A stretch of DNA of 64,000 nucleotides from an uncultured Verrucomicrobiota bacterium (lineage in GTDB: Bacteria; Verrucomicrobiota; Verrucomicrobiia; Verrucomicrobiales; Verrucomicrobiaceae). Numbering within the stretch: position 1 is the stretch's first letter; each line of letters opens with the position of its first letter. Under the pieces are notes generated by a model. That model saw only the letters and a program-made list of their open reading frames with translations. It did no database searches and had not been told where the DNA came from. Position numbers and translations under genes: made by a program. This document shows, in pieces, positions 1-8,967 of the stretch. The DNA is taken from contig CAINGK010000122.1 of assembly GCA_903848465.1 (NCBI GenBank), positions 1 through 64,000 of the forward strand, written 5' to 3'.

Positions 1-89
1 CCAACTTCGCAAAGCGGCCCTCCCACTTATTAACATCAAATTCAAAAGTACAGAGGAAACTTCAGCTTTTTTTGACTCAAGATGTGTAT

Positions 90-240
90 AAAGACCAGGG
101 CGACAGCCCGCCCGTCCACCAGCGTACGGCTGGCTACATGGCGTAAGAACGTCCTCGCAGTCGGGCGGTTTGGCGGAGAGGTTTTTGCGTGTTGAAGGGC
201 GTTCTTTTTCGCCAAACACACCCAACCTACGGCCGGAAAG
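90..240. repeat. Dispersed repeat family B, copy 1 (GGCGACAGCCCGCCCGTC ... GTCGGGCGGTTTGG ... ACCCAACCTACGGCC)
   Basis: Shares blocks with 16262-16345 and 46205-46360; contains inverted GCCCGCCCG/CGGGCGG. Confidence 0.55.
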
Positions 241-257
241 CGCGGCGGCGCTTTCCC

Positions 258-1424
258 CTACTCCTCCACCACCGCGGCTCGCTTCTGCAGCTCCACCACG
301 GCATTGAGGATCTTCACGCGGTTCATCTCGTGGACTTCGAGCTTGGTGCCGATCTCGGGGACGAGGGTGACGGTGAGTTCGCCGCCGAGGTGTTCGCGGA
401 ACTCTTCCAGGCCTTCGAGGATGGCGGGCTCGCCGCTGCGGCCAGTGGTCATGAGATGATTCGATGAGGTGGCGAAGCCGATGCGCTCGATGAGCTTCAG
501 GATGCGCTCGCAGGTCTCGGCATCCAGGATGCCTTGCATGCGAGAATAGACGAGATCGACGGCCATGCCGATGGCCACGGCCTCGCCATGGGAGACGGCG
601 AATTTGGAAATCTGCTCCAGCTTGTGCGCGGCCCAGTGGCCAAAGTCCAGCGGACGGGCGGAGCCGAGTTCATAGGGATCTCCACCGGTGGCGATGTGCT
701 CCACATGCAGCTCGGCGCTGCGCTGGATGACCTGCTCCAGGGCTTCCTGCTTCAAGGCGGCAAGATCATCGGCCATGGCCTCGATCTGCTCGAAGAACGC
801 ACGGTCACGAATGAGGGCTACTTTGATGGCCTCGATGATGCCGTTGCGGCGCTCGCGCGCGGGGAGGGATTCGAGGAAGAAGAAGTCATTTATGACGGCA
901 AAGGGCACGGCGAAGTTGCCGACCCAGTTTTTCTTGCCGAAGTAGTTCACGCCGTTTTTGACCCCGACACCGCCATCGCCCTGGCTGAGCGTGGTGGTGG
1001 GGAAGCGCACATGGCGGATGCCGCGATGCGCCGTGGAGGCGGCAAAGCAGACCAGATCCAGCGCTGCACCGCCACCGATGACGAACACATAGCTGTGACG
1101 GTCCAGCGCGGCTTCGTTGATGGCGTCCCAGCAGCATTCGACGAGGCGGAAGTCATTTTTGCAGGCTTCGCCGCCGGGGATGACGATGGGGTCGTCCACC
1201 ATGGTGAAAGTGTCCGCATGCACCTGACCGTAGGCCATGATGTCGTCAATCAGATCGCGATTGGCGGTGGCGACGGCTTCATCCACAAAGACGAGCACGC
1301 GCGGGAGCTTGTGCGGCTGGTCGAGGCGGAGAAGATCACGAATGGTGTGGTTCCTGGGCGCGAAGACTTCTCTCGTGAACAAGATGCGGTGGGTATGCTC
1401 GAGCCGGATTATTTTTTCTAACAT
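258..1424 (-). CDS. 3-dehydroquinate synthase-like protein (EboD-like)
   Basis: 388 aa; FVIGGGAALDLVCFAA and FPTTTLSQGDGGVGVKNGVNYFGKKNWVGNF motifs typical of DHQ synthase-fold EboD-like proteins. Confidence 0.8.
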   Translation of the reverse strand: MLEKIIRLEHTHRILFTREVFAPRNHTIRDLLRLDQPHKLPRVLVFVDEAVATANRDLIDDIMAYGQVHADTFTMVDDPIVIPGGEACKNDFRLVECCWDAINEAALDRHSYVFVIGGGAALDLVCFAASTAHRGIRHVRFPTTTLSQGDGGVGVKNGVNYFGKKNWVGNFAVPFAVINDFFFLESLPARERRNGIIEAIKVALIRDRAFFEQIEAMADDLAALKQEALEQVIQRSAELHVEHIATGGDPYELGSARPLDFGHWAAHKLEQISKFAVSHGEAVAIGMAVDLVYSRMQGILDAETCERILKLIERIGFATSSNHLMTTGRSGEPAILEGLEEFREHLGGELTVTLVPEIGTKLEVHEMNRVKILNAVVELQKRAAVVEE

Positions 1425-1726
1425 TAACGGGGGACGGTTCTTTGGCTCTGACCGGGGTTGAGGTCAAAGGGAAAGGGCAAACGTCTGTCGAACGCGTTTT
1501 CTAACCGGCAGCTCTGATTTCGCAATTGATGCAGCGCTTTTTAACTCCACCGCATGTCCAGCGGACCTCCACATGCCCCCGCGTCTGGCGGCCTCTGGAA
1601 ATAGCCTACCGGGGTGATTGAGAAGCACCCACGGCGGATTCAACTTCCCTATTGGCTATGACAACCTCGTCTTTCAACCCGTCGCCCAGCCCCATGGCGT
1701 CCATGGATGGCTGATGCCCTGAGCGC

Positions 1727-3130
1727 ATGGCCCCCACCCCAGTGACCTTCCCCCCCCCACTTCGCTTCTTGATTCCTGCCCTGCTCCTGGCGCTGGGACT
1801 GGTGGCCGCGTGGCTGGATTATGAACTGGATCTGGCCAATGACCTGGAACGAATTGCCACCGACGTGACCACCCAGGCGGAAGCCACTGGCACTCGCCTC
1901 ACGAAGGTGACTTGGCAGCACCTAGAGAAAGGCGAGATCCGGGCGCTGAATGACAGCCTCTCCGACTGGAAGCATGAACCCTGGCTGCGCATGGCCGCCG
2001 TGGTGGATGACCAAGGCAAGGTAGTGGCCAGTTCATCCTCCCAGTGGGTGGGACGCACAGCCGAGGCAACCCCGGCGGCGACAGCCTGGAAGCGCGCCAA
2101 ACAGAATTCTGGCAAGATCATGGAGTCCGCGACCTTGGAAGATGGCGACTTCATCGTCCTGGCGGCGTTTCCCATTGAGCTTGCCGGACAGACCCGGCAG
2201 TGGCTCCTGCTGGTCTATGACCGTGCTCATGCCGTCGCCAGTGCGCATCAGGATGCACGCCAGCGCATCGCCTGGACGGCTTCCGTCATCGCCTTCATGT
2301 GCCTCTGCCTTTGGGCCACCCTGCACTTTGGCATAGCGGCCCGGCTTGAGCGGCTGGCGCGCTCGGTCCGTGACTTCGGTGAAGGCCGGACGATCAGCAT
2401 CGAAGCGGTGAAGGGAGGTGACGAAGTGCATGAGCTTTCCCAGGCGTTCAGGAAAATGACCCGGCAACTGGCCGACCGTGAACGCGAACGCACCGAGCTG
2501 GAGCGCGCGGTGATCGACTCGGCTGAAAATGAGCGCCGCCGCATCGGGCATGAGCTTCACGATGGCATCGGCCAGCAGCTCACCGCCGTGCTGATGTCCA
2601 TCAACGGACTGCAGGATGAATTGCAGGCCAAAGCCCCCGCCTATGCAGAGCACGCCGAACATGCTGGCCAGAGCCTGCGTGAGGCCCTGGCAGAAGTGCG
2701 TGCTTTGTCCCATGGACTGGCCCCAGTGCCTTTGTGGGATCAGGGTCTAGAGCATGCCCTACAGGCGCTGGCAGACCTCACCACGCGCAGCTCCGGCATG
2801 CGGTGTGTGTTTGAATGCCCAGCACCCATCACGGAGATGAGCGAATCGACGGCATGCAATCTCTACCGTATCGCCCAAGAGGCGGTGAACAACGCGCTGA
2901 AGCACGCAGATGCTGGAGAAATCCGCATCGGGCTGGAGCAGCGCCAGCAATGCCTTGTGCTAGAGATTGACGATGATGGCTGCGGCCTGCCAGAGGAGCA
3001 GGCAGCGCGCGGCGGCATCGGGTTTCGCATCATGCAGCATCGTGCTGAAGTGATGGGCGGCAGGATGGAGCGCGGCGCTCCTCCCGCTGGTGGCACCCGC
3101 ATCGCCGTACATATTCCCATCTCTTCATGA
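1727..3130 (+). CDS. Membrane sensor histidine kinase (HAMP, HisKA_3, HATPase_c; NarX/LiaS type)
   Basis: Two TM segments, ERRRIGHELHDGIGQQLTAV H-box, NLYRIAQEAVNNALKHA N-box, DDDGCGLP. Confidence 0.92.
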   Translation: MAPTPVTFPPPLRFLIPALLLALGLVAAWLDYELDLANDLERIATDVTTQAEATGTRLTKVTWQHLEKGEIRALNDSLSDWKHEPWLRMAAVVDDQGKVVASSSSQWVGRTAEATPAATAWKRAKQNSGKIMESATLEDGDFIVLAAFPIELAGQTRQWLLLVYDRAHAVASAHQDARQRIAWTASVIAFMCLCLWATLHFGIAARLERLARSVRDFGEGRTISIEAVKGGDEVHELSQAFRKMTRQLADRERERTELERAVIDSAENERRRIGHELHDGIGQQLTAVLMSINGLQDELQAKAPAYAEHAEHAGQSLREALAEVRALSHGLAPVPLWDQGLEHALQALADLTTRSSGMRCVFECPAPITEMSESTACNLYRIAQEAVNNALKHADAGEIRIGLEQRQQCLVLEIDDDGCGLPEEQAARGGIGFRIMQHRAEVMGGRMERGAPPAGGTRIAVHIPISS

Positions 3131-3813
3131 CGCCAACACCCCCCAGTACCCAAACCTGCCGCATCGCACTCGTGGATGATCATCCATCCGTGATTAACGG
3201 CTATCGGTTCATCCTGCAGTCCCACCCTCAGTTTGAAGTCTGTGGCACAGCGACGAATGAAGCCGAAGCCCTGGCCTTAGTAGCGCAGGAGCAGCCCGAC
3301 GTGCTCATCACCGACCTCAGCATGCCGGGACGCGGGGGGCTGGAACTCATCAAAGACCTCTCCACCCTGCACCCCGGGCTGAAGATCATCGTGAGTTCCA
3401 TGCATGATGAAATGCTGTGTGCCGCGCGCGCGTTGCGTGCCGGAGCCAGTGGCTACGTCGGCAAGGACAGTCCTGGCAATGCGCTGCTGGATGCCATCCA
3501 AAAAGTGCTCGACGGTGGCGTGTATGTGAGCCAGCGGCTGGCCGCGCACCTGGCGTCCTCCTTTGCCTCGCCCCGGCCACGAGGCTCGACCGAGTCACCG
3601 TTGATCAAACTGAGCGACCGGGAGTTTCAAGTCTTTGAGCTGTTTGGCCATGGCAAGACCGCCAAAGAGATCGCAGCGCAACTGAATTTGAGTCCGAAGA
3701 CTGTTTCCGTCCATCGCGACCATATCAAAGAAAAGATGGAGTTTGTCACCAGTGCCGAGATGATCCGGCAGGCGGTGCGCTGGGTGGAGACCCAGCGGGA
3801 TGTGCTGCAGTGA
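3127..3813 (+). CDS. Response regulator, NarL/FixJ family (REC + LuxR HTH)
   Basis: VDDHP, DLSMPG, GKD receiver motifs; LSDREFQVFELFGHGKTAKEIAAQLNLSPKTVSVHRDHIKEKM HTH; overlaps the kinase stop by 4 nt. Confidence 0.93.
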   Translation: MTPTPPSTQTCRIALVDDHPSVINGYRFILQSHPQFEVCGTATNEAEALALVAQEQPDVLITDLSMPGRGGLELIKDLSTLHPGLKIIVSSMHDEMLCAARALRAGASGYVGKDSPGNALLDAIQKVLDGGVYVSQRLAAHLASSFASPRPRGSTESPLIKLSDREFQVFELFGHGKTAKEIAAQLNLSPKTVSVHRDHIKEKMEFVTSAEMIRQAVRWVETQRDVLQ

Positions 3814-4190
3814 CAGGCCACCGGAGCTAGGAGCAGCGCCTAAACACAAACGGCAGCAACGATGATACCGCAAAAGCGAAATGCCCGCATGGTCTGATCT
3901 TCATCAACCTAACCGGCATTCAGCAACCATGAAATCGTCGTCGTACTTCCACGCCCAAAGCTGGGCGTCAGGCTATAACACTGCTCATTCGAGCTTTGCG
4001 GATGTTCATCAGCACCTGGATGATAATTCGCATCTCTTTGATGAAATGATCCAAAGTTCGCAGCTTGCTGCGGGACAAAAAGTGCCGCCCCACCAGCAGG
4101 CCAATGCGAAGGTTTTGTTCCAATTCTTTGATGGCAGGCCCTCGTCTGTCTCGTGAGTTTGAGCCGTTCCATGAAAGGCATCCATCAGCA

Positions 4191-4646
4191 ATGAGAATCC
4201 CCAACCGTATCGTCATCGTGGCTGACCATCCAGCCATCACCGCAGATTATTGCCAAGTGCTGGCTGCGCAGCCGGATCTTGCCCTGGCGGGTGTCGTGAC
4301 CTGTGCGTCCTGCTCATTTACAGCCGTGTCTGAGCAGCGGCCAGAGCTTGTCATTCTGAGCCTGAGCATGCCGTCCCATCGGATTTTGGAACTGGTGAAA
4401 GACCTCGCGGTGCTGCATGTAGGGCTGAAATTTCTCATCGTCACCAGCAGCGGCCAAAAACTCGATTCCGAACAGATCCTGCGCGCCGGAGCCCACGGCT
4501 GCGTGGTGAGCGGCTGTGGTTCAGCCACCAAACTTGCCGCCGCGCGCCAGATCCTGGCTGGCGGGCACTATTTCAGTTCGCCACCCGCCTCACGTCCAAC
4601 CGCAACCGACTGTGTGCAACAAGCGGCACTGGCCCTTGCGGGTTAA
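4191..4646 (+). CDS. Degenerate receiver-domain protein (pseudo-response regulator, no HTH)
   Basis: Aligns to the REC domain of 3127..3813 but VDDHP->VADHP, ITDLSMPG->ILSLSMPS, GKD->SGC; start chosen at ATG 4191 inside the 4065 ORF. Confidence 0.7.
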   Translation: MRIPNRIVIVADHPAITADYCQVLAAQPDLALAGVVTCASCSFTAVSEQRPELVILSLSMPSHRILELVKDLAVLHVGLKFLIVTSSGQKLDSEQILRAGAHGCVVSGCGSATKLAAARQILAGGHYFSSPPASRPTATDCVQQAALALAG

Positions 4647-4718
4647 TTGCAGCGCCAACGCGGACAATGATAAAAAGGGTTGCAGAAACAGGCAGCAGTT
4701 CCTTGTATCGAGGACTGC

Positions 4719-6671
4719 ATGAAGAAGGATGTTTTAAACCACCTCTATCAACTGGTTCAGCCGCATCGCGGCAGGTTCCTGGTCGTGGCGTTTATCACCT
4801 TGCTTAGCACCGGTGCGGGGCTGGTGGAGCCGCTGATCTACCGCGAGGCGATCAATGACATCGCGGGGCTGTTCGTCAAACACGCCAACGACAAGGCCAA
4901 AGCCGCTGTGGGCGAGGAACTGGAAACCAGCGACGGACCGTTGGAGGATTTTCTCCACAAAAAAATCGTGGCCGCGCACGCCAACGCCAAACCGCTGCCG
5001 CCGGCCACCAAAAAGACGCACGAAAAAAAGCCGCACACTCAAGCGCATGTGGCTGAGCGAACTCCGGGAGAGGCCATCCACACCCTGATCTACGCGGTGC
5101 TGCTGATGCTGGGCATCAATGTGATCAGCTACATCCTGTGGCTGTACGCCGAGAACAAAAAGGCAAAGCTCGACTGCGACATCGAGCAGGAGTTCATCCA
5201 GGGAGCCTTCGCCCATGTGCTGCGGCTGCCGCTGGCCTTTTTTGGCAAGCGCGCACCTGCCGCCATCGCCAAGCAGATTGATCAAAGTGAGGAGGTCAGC
5301 GCCATTGTCGGAGCGTTTTCGCAGCAGATCCTGCCGGAGATCATCAGCCTCTTCGGCATCATGGCCATCATGTTCTATCAGAACACCACGCTGGCCTTCA
5401 TTTCTGTGTCTTTGATTCCCATCTACCTGATCATTGCCTGGCGCTCCTCCCAAAAACTTGAGACGGGACTCAACACCTACTATGAACGCTGGGAAGATGT
5501 GAGCGCCCGCATTTCCACGGCGCTCGAAGGCATCAAAACCGTCAAGCTCAGCGGCGCGGAGGGACGCGAGGTCGCGGAATACCGCCGCATCTCCACCAGC
5601 GCGTATGACAACTACGTGGAGCGTAGCAAGCTCTCCAACAAGTTCGCTTTCTGGGAGGGGGTGCTCTGCCATCTGGCCACCACCATGGTGCTGGGCTGCG
5701 GCGGCTACCTGGCGCTCATCCACAAGCTTACCCCCGGAGATGTGGTCATGTTTGTCGCTTATTTGGACCGCTTGTACTCCCCGATTGATGAACTGTGCAG
5801 CCTGTGGGTCAACACCCAGCAGCACATCGCCTCGATCTCACGCGCCTTCCGTCTGCTGGAGAACAAGACCGGCGAGAAGATCGGCCAGCCGCTGCAAATC
5901 GAAAACGGCAGGGTGGAGTTCAAGGACGTGTGCTTCGCCTACGTCGAGGATCATCAGGTACTGCAGTCCATCTCGATGACTTTCGAGCCTGGAAAAATCA
6001 CCGCCATTGTGGGCGGCAGCGGTGCTGGCAAAACCACGGCGGTGGACTTGCTGCTCAAACTGTATGAGCCGCAGCAGGGCAAAATCCTCATCGACGGCCA
6101 GGAACTCAGCAAGCTGGATTCCTCCAGCGTGCGCGGCCACATCGGCATGGTGGCGGCGGACGGGGCCATTTTCCGTGGCACGCTTGCCTACAACCTACGC
6201 TACAAGCAGCCCAACGCATCCGATGCTGAGGTCATGAAGGTCGTGGAGCAGGCGGGCTTGAAAAACCTGGTGGAGCGCCTGCCGAATGGCTTGCAGACGC
6301 AGATCGGTCAGAACGGCATGGGCTTGAGCGTCGGCGAACGCCAGCGCGTGCAGATCGCCCGCGTGCTGCTGAGCCGCCCAAAAATCCTGGTGCTGGACGA
6401 AGCCACGGCCAATCTCGACTACAACACCGAAGCGGAGGTGAAGCATGCCATTCACCATCTGCGTGGCAGCAGTACCATCATCATCATCGCGCATCGCTTC
6501 AGCATGGTGCGTGATGCCGATCATGTGTACGTGCTTGGTGGCGGCGGCATCCTGGAACAGGGCACGCCCGAAGCATTGATCGAGGCCGGTGGCTGGTTTG
6601 CCGCCTTTGCCCATGCCGTCGAAGAAGAGGAAACCGAAGAAGAATACGCAGAAGAGGAAGCCGATGATTAA
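4719..6671 (+). CDS. ABC exporter, fused permease/ATP-binding (MsbA-like)
   Basis: Walker A GGSGAGKTT, signature LSVGERQRVQIARVLL, Walker B ILVLDEA; long charged insertion after TM1; acidic C-tail. Confidence 0.9.
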   Translation: MKKDVLNHLYQLVQPHRGRFLVVAFITLLSTGAGLVEPLIYREAINDIAGLFVKHANDKAKAAVGEELETSDGPLEDFLHKKIVAAHANAKPLPPATKKTHEKKPHTQAHVAERTPGEAIHTLIYAVLLMLGINVISYILWLYAENKKAKLDCDIEQEFIQGAFAHVLRLPLAFFGKRAPAAIAKQIDQSEEVSAIVGAFSQQILPEIISLFGIMAIMFYQNTTLAFISVSLIPIYLIIAWRSSQKLETGLNTYYERWEDVSARISTALEGIKTVKLSGAEGREVAEYRRISTSAYDNYVERSKLSNKFAFWEGVLCHLATTMVLGCGGYLALIHKLTPGDVVMFVAYLDRLYSPIDELCSLWVNTQQHIASISRAFRLLENKTGEKIGQPLQIENGRVEFKDVCFAYVEDHQVLQSISMTFEPGKITAIVGGSGAGKTTAVDLLLKLYEPQQGKILIDGQELSKLDSSSVRGHIGMVAADGAIFRGTLAYNLRYKQPNASDAEVMKVVEQAGLKNLVERLPNGLQTQIGQNGMGLSVGERQRVQIARVLLSRPKILVLDEATANLDYNTEAEVKHAIHHLRGSSTIIIIAHRFSMVRDADHVYVLGGGGILEQGTPEALIEAGGWFAAFAHAVEEEETEEEYAEEEADD

Positions 6672-6686
6672 GGGAGGTTGAACGCC

Positions 6687-7445
6687 ATGTCCGAACGTCC
6701 TGCTGCATCGACAAAAGCCATCTGGCCCTACCTTGCCACGATCAGCAGCGCCTCGGTCATGCTGCTCGCCTTCTTCATTCCCTCCATCCAGGATCAGTGG
6801 GACCGCTACCACTCGCGCAAGGTGATCGGGCAGTATGAGACGCTGGGAGATGAGTTCATGGAGGAGGAGCGCTACGACATGGCCGAGAAGGCTTACGCAA
6901 AGGCGTTTGAACTCACCTTGCAGACCCGCCTCGAGATTGAGATGAAGCGGCTCAAGGCACGCGTACACCGCATGAGCATGCTCATCGAGTGGGGGGCTAA
7001 GCCGCCGGAAGACCTGGAGGACGTGGATTTTCAGCTCCTGCTGCACCTACAAACAGGCTCTGCACAAGCCAAGGAGCGCAGCTACACGCTGAACAGCTAT
7101 GCCTCTTTCCTCGCAGGCTCCAAAAAGCTCAAGGAAGCGGAAGCCGCGCTGCAGGAAGCCCTGCGCCTTGCGCCTGACAGCGCCATGCTGCATCTCAACC
7201 TCGGCAATCTGCAGGATCAGGCGGGAAGAAAAGACGAGGCACTGAAGTCCTACCTCAAAGCCCTCGAGCTTGATCCCAAAAGCCTGAACACCCACTACAA
7301 CCTAGGGCTGCTCTATGTCGAACTCGGCAAGAATCCGGAAGCTCGACAGGCTTTCGAGGCAGCACTGAAGCTGGCCCCCGAGGACATCGAGACCAAGAAC
7401 CAGCTCAGGCAGGTCATTCGGAATATGGGTGAAAATCCGCCCTGA
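6687..7445 (+). CDS. TPR-repeat membrane-anchored protein
   Basis: N-terminal TM; several TPRs (AEAALQEALRLAPDSAMLHLNLGNL, ALKSYLKALELDPKSLNTHYNLGLLY); AGGGAGGT RBS upstream of ATG 6687. Confidence 0.85.
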   Translation: MSERPAASTKAIWPYLATISSASVMLLAFFIPSIQDQWDRYHSRKVIGQYETLGDEFMEEERYDMAEKAYAKAFELTLQTRLEIEMKRLKARVHRMSMLIEWGAKPPEDLEDVDFQLLLHLQTGSAQAKERSYTLNSYASFLAGSKKLKEAEAALQEALRLAPDSAMLHLNLGNLQDQAGRKDEALKSYLKALELDPKSLNTHYNLGLLYVELGKNPEARQAFEAALKLAPEDIETKNQLRQVIRNMGENPP

Positions 7446-7500
7446 TCGCTGCTACGTCGCCATGCAGTTGGGACTCAAAGAGCGACAGAAAACACAGTTG

Positions 7501-7748
7501 CTGGACTGCGGTGACAGAGATGCGCGGCGCAAGCCTGCATCGACGGCACCGCTTTCGCGGGGTGTAGTGTGGTGTCCGTCCGAAGCACTCTATCCGGCCT
7601 GCGAAAGCAGCAGCGCTTTCGCATGGTGTAGAGCGCTACTCCTCTTTACCCCACCCTCTAGCCTGCGAAAGCGGTGCCGCGCTAAAGCTTGTTACCGCAC
7701 TCCAAGACGCTGTCGCGCTCGCGTTAGCTCTGGACTTCTTACCGCGAA
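7501..7748 (+). repeat. MITE-like dispersed repeat family A, copy 1
   Basis: Matches the reverse complement of 21502-21802 (GGTGACAGAGATGC..GGCGCAAGCCTGCATC..GGCACCGCTTT; CACTCCAAGACGCTGTCGCGCTCGCGT) with internal GCGAAAGC/GCTTTCGC hairpins. Confidence 0.8.
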
Positions 7749-7825
7749 TCATACTTGAGCCTGCATCTTGCAAAGACTTCGACTGCAGGGTTAAAGCTTA
7801 AACAAGCTTGCAGCCGCCAGGCACA

Positions 7826-8020
7826 ACGCGAATCCCCTCTCCCCGCCAAGGGTGTGGCAATGCCCAGGACGACCTTCGGGGAGAGGCAAGGGTGAGGGGC
7901 CATCCCATGCTGTGGCGGAGGCTCCTCGTCGTCCCCTCACCCCAACCCTCTCCCCGAAGAAAAAGCCCCCTGTCGAAGTGGGTCCAGGACGGGGAGAGGG
8001 AGAGCCGCTTTAGCCGCCAT
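7826..8020. repeat. CCCTCTCCCC/GGGGAGAGG-type intergenic palindromic repeat
   Basis: Repeated inverted CCCTCTCCCCG / CGGGGAGAGG and GGGTGAGGGG / CCCCTCACCC blocks; translates to GEGWGEGTT/LTLASPRR-like spurious peptides. Confidence 0.6.
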
Positions 8021-8064
8021 GGCTTAATCGGCCCCACAATCATTTTGAATCTGGGTCGATCCCC

Positions 8065-8934
8065 CTACGTCGCCGCCACCCAGCGCTGCCAGAACCGCAG
8101 CAGCGGCGTCAGTGCGACAAAGCCAAGTGCCAACGGCACCGAGACCGAGGCAACCGCCAGGGCATCCACCACGGCGATGCCTGCGAGCAACCAGCCCACC
8201 GCATTGCCGATGGCGGGGCCGCCTTTGCGCAGGCTATGCGTGGCATAAGCCACCAGCATGGCAAACACCCCCAGCACCACAATCTGCAACGGACTGCCAC
8301 CGGCAGACGAGAACCGCATGGCGCAAAACACCGCCGGTGTGTACAGCAGGGCAAAGGCCAGCATGGCGGTCGGCACGGGCAAGACACCTTTCTTAGACTC
8401 TAGCCGAGCCGCCACGGAGATGCCTACGATGTAGCAACCCAGCGCCACGGCATAAGGCAGCACCAACAGGGGACCGGCGGCTTGAAACGGCACGACGGCA
8501 GAGGCCGCCATCAGATAGAGCAGCAGCCGACACGCCCCCATAATGATGACCGAGCCTGCCCACTTTTTGTGAAAGAGATTGTACAGCACAATGCCTGCCA
8601 CCAGAATGGCCGTGATCTTCGGGTGGGCACCTGAGAATGCTGCGATGGTGGCTCCCGTCAGGAGCATGACGACACCGACAGCCCATGCTGCGCGCAGGGT
8701 TATTTGGCCGCTGGGAATGGGCCGCTCTGGGCGATACTTGCGATCGAATTTAACATCCATCGCATCATTCAAGATCATGCCCCCAGTGTAGAGCAATGAA
8801 CCGGCGAAAAGGAGCCAAGCGAGACGCACATCGGCAAGCGCGCCTCCGGCAAGGAACCAAGCTGCGGTGACATTCGTCCACACAGTTGGCAGGTTGGAAA
8901 TACGGGCGATATGAAGCCAGGGGCGCATGCTCAC
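8065..8934 (-). CDS. UbiA-family prenyltransferase (EboC-like)
   Basis: Multiple TMs, GGMILNDAMDVKFDRKYRPERPIPSGQI (NDxxDxxxD motif). Confidence 0.85.
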   Translation of the reverse strand: MSMRPWLHIARISNLPTVWTNVTAAWFLAGGALADVRLAWLLFAGSLLYTGGMILNDAMDVKFDRKYRPERPIPSGQITLRAAWAVGVVMLLTGATIAAFSGAHPKITAILVAGIVLYNLFHKKWAGSVIIMGACRLLLYLMAASAVVPFQAAGPLLVLPYAVALGCYIVGISVAARLESKKGVLPVPTAMLAFALLYTPAVFCAMRFSSAGGSPLQIVVLGVFAMLVAYATHSLRKGGPAIGNAVGWLLAGIAVVDALAVASVSVPLALGFVALTPLLRFWQRWVAAT

Positions 8935-8967
8935 AGTGTTGAAACCAGCCGCAGCAATGTCGAACGG

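Noticed and set aside
534-1421. 295-aa plus-strand ORF opposite the DHQ-synthase-like gene
   Set aside because: Mirror ORF of a clearly homologous minus-strand gene in GC-rich DNA; no recognisable domain.
4734-5825. 363-aa minus-strand ORF opposite the ABC exporter
   Set aside because: Antisense mirror ORF of a confidently identified gene.
7429-7758. 109-aa ORF downstream of the TPR gene
   Set aside because: Arises entirely from family A repeat sequence; same spurious peptide pattern appears at 21.5 and 36.7 kb.
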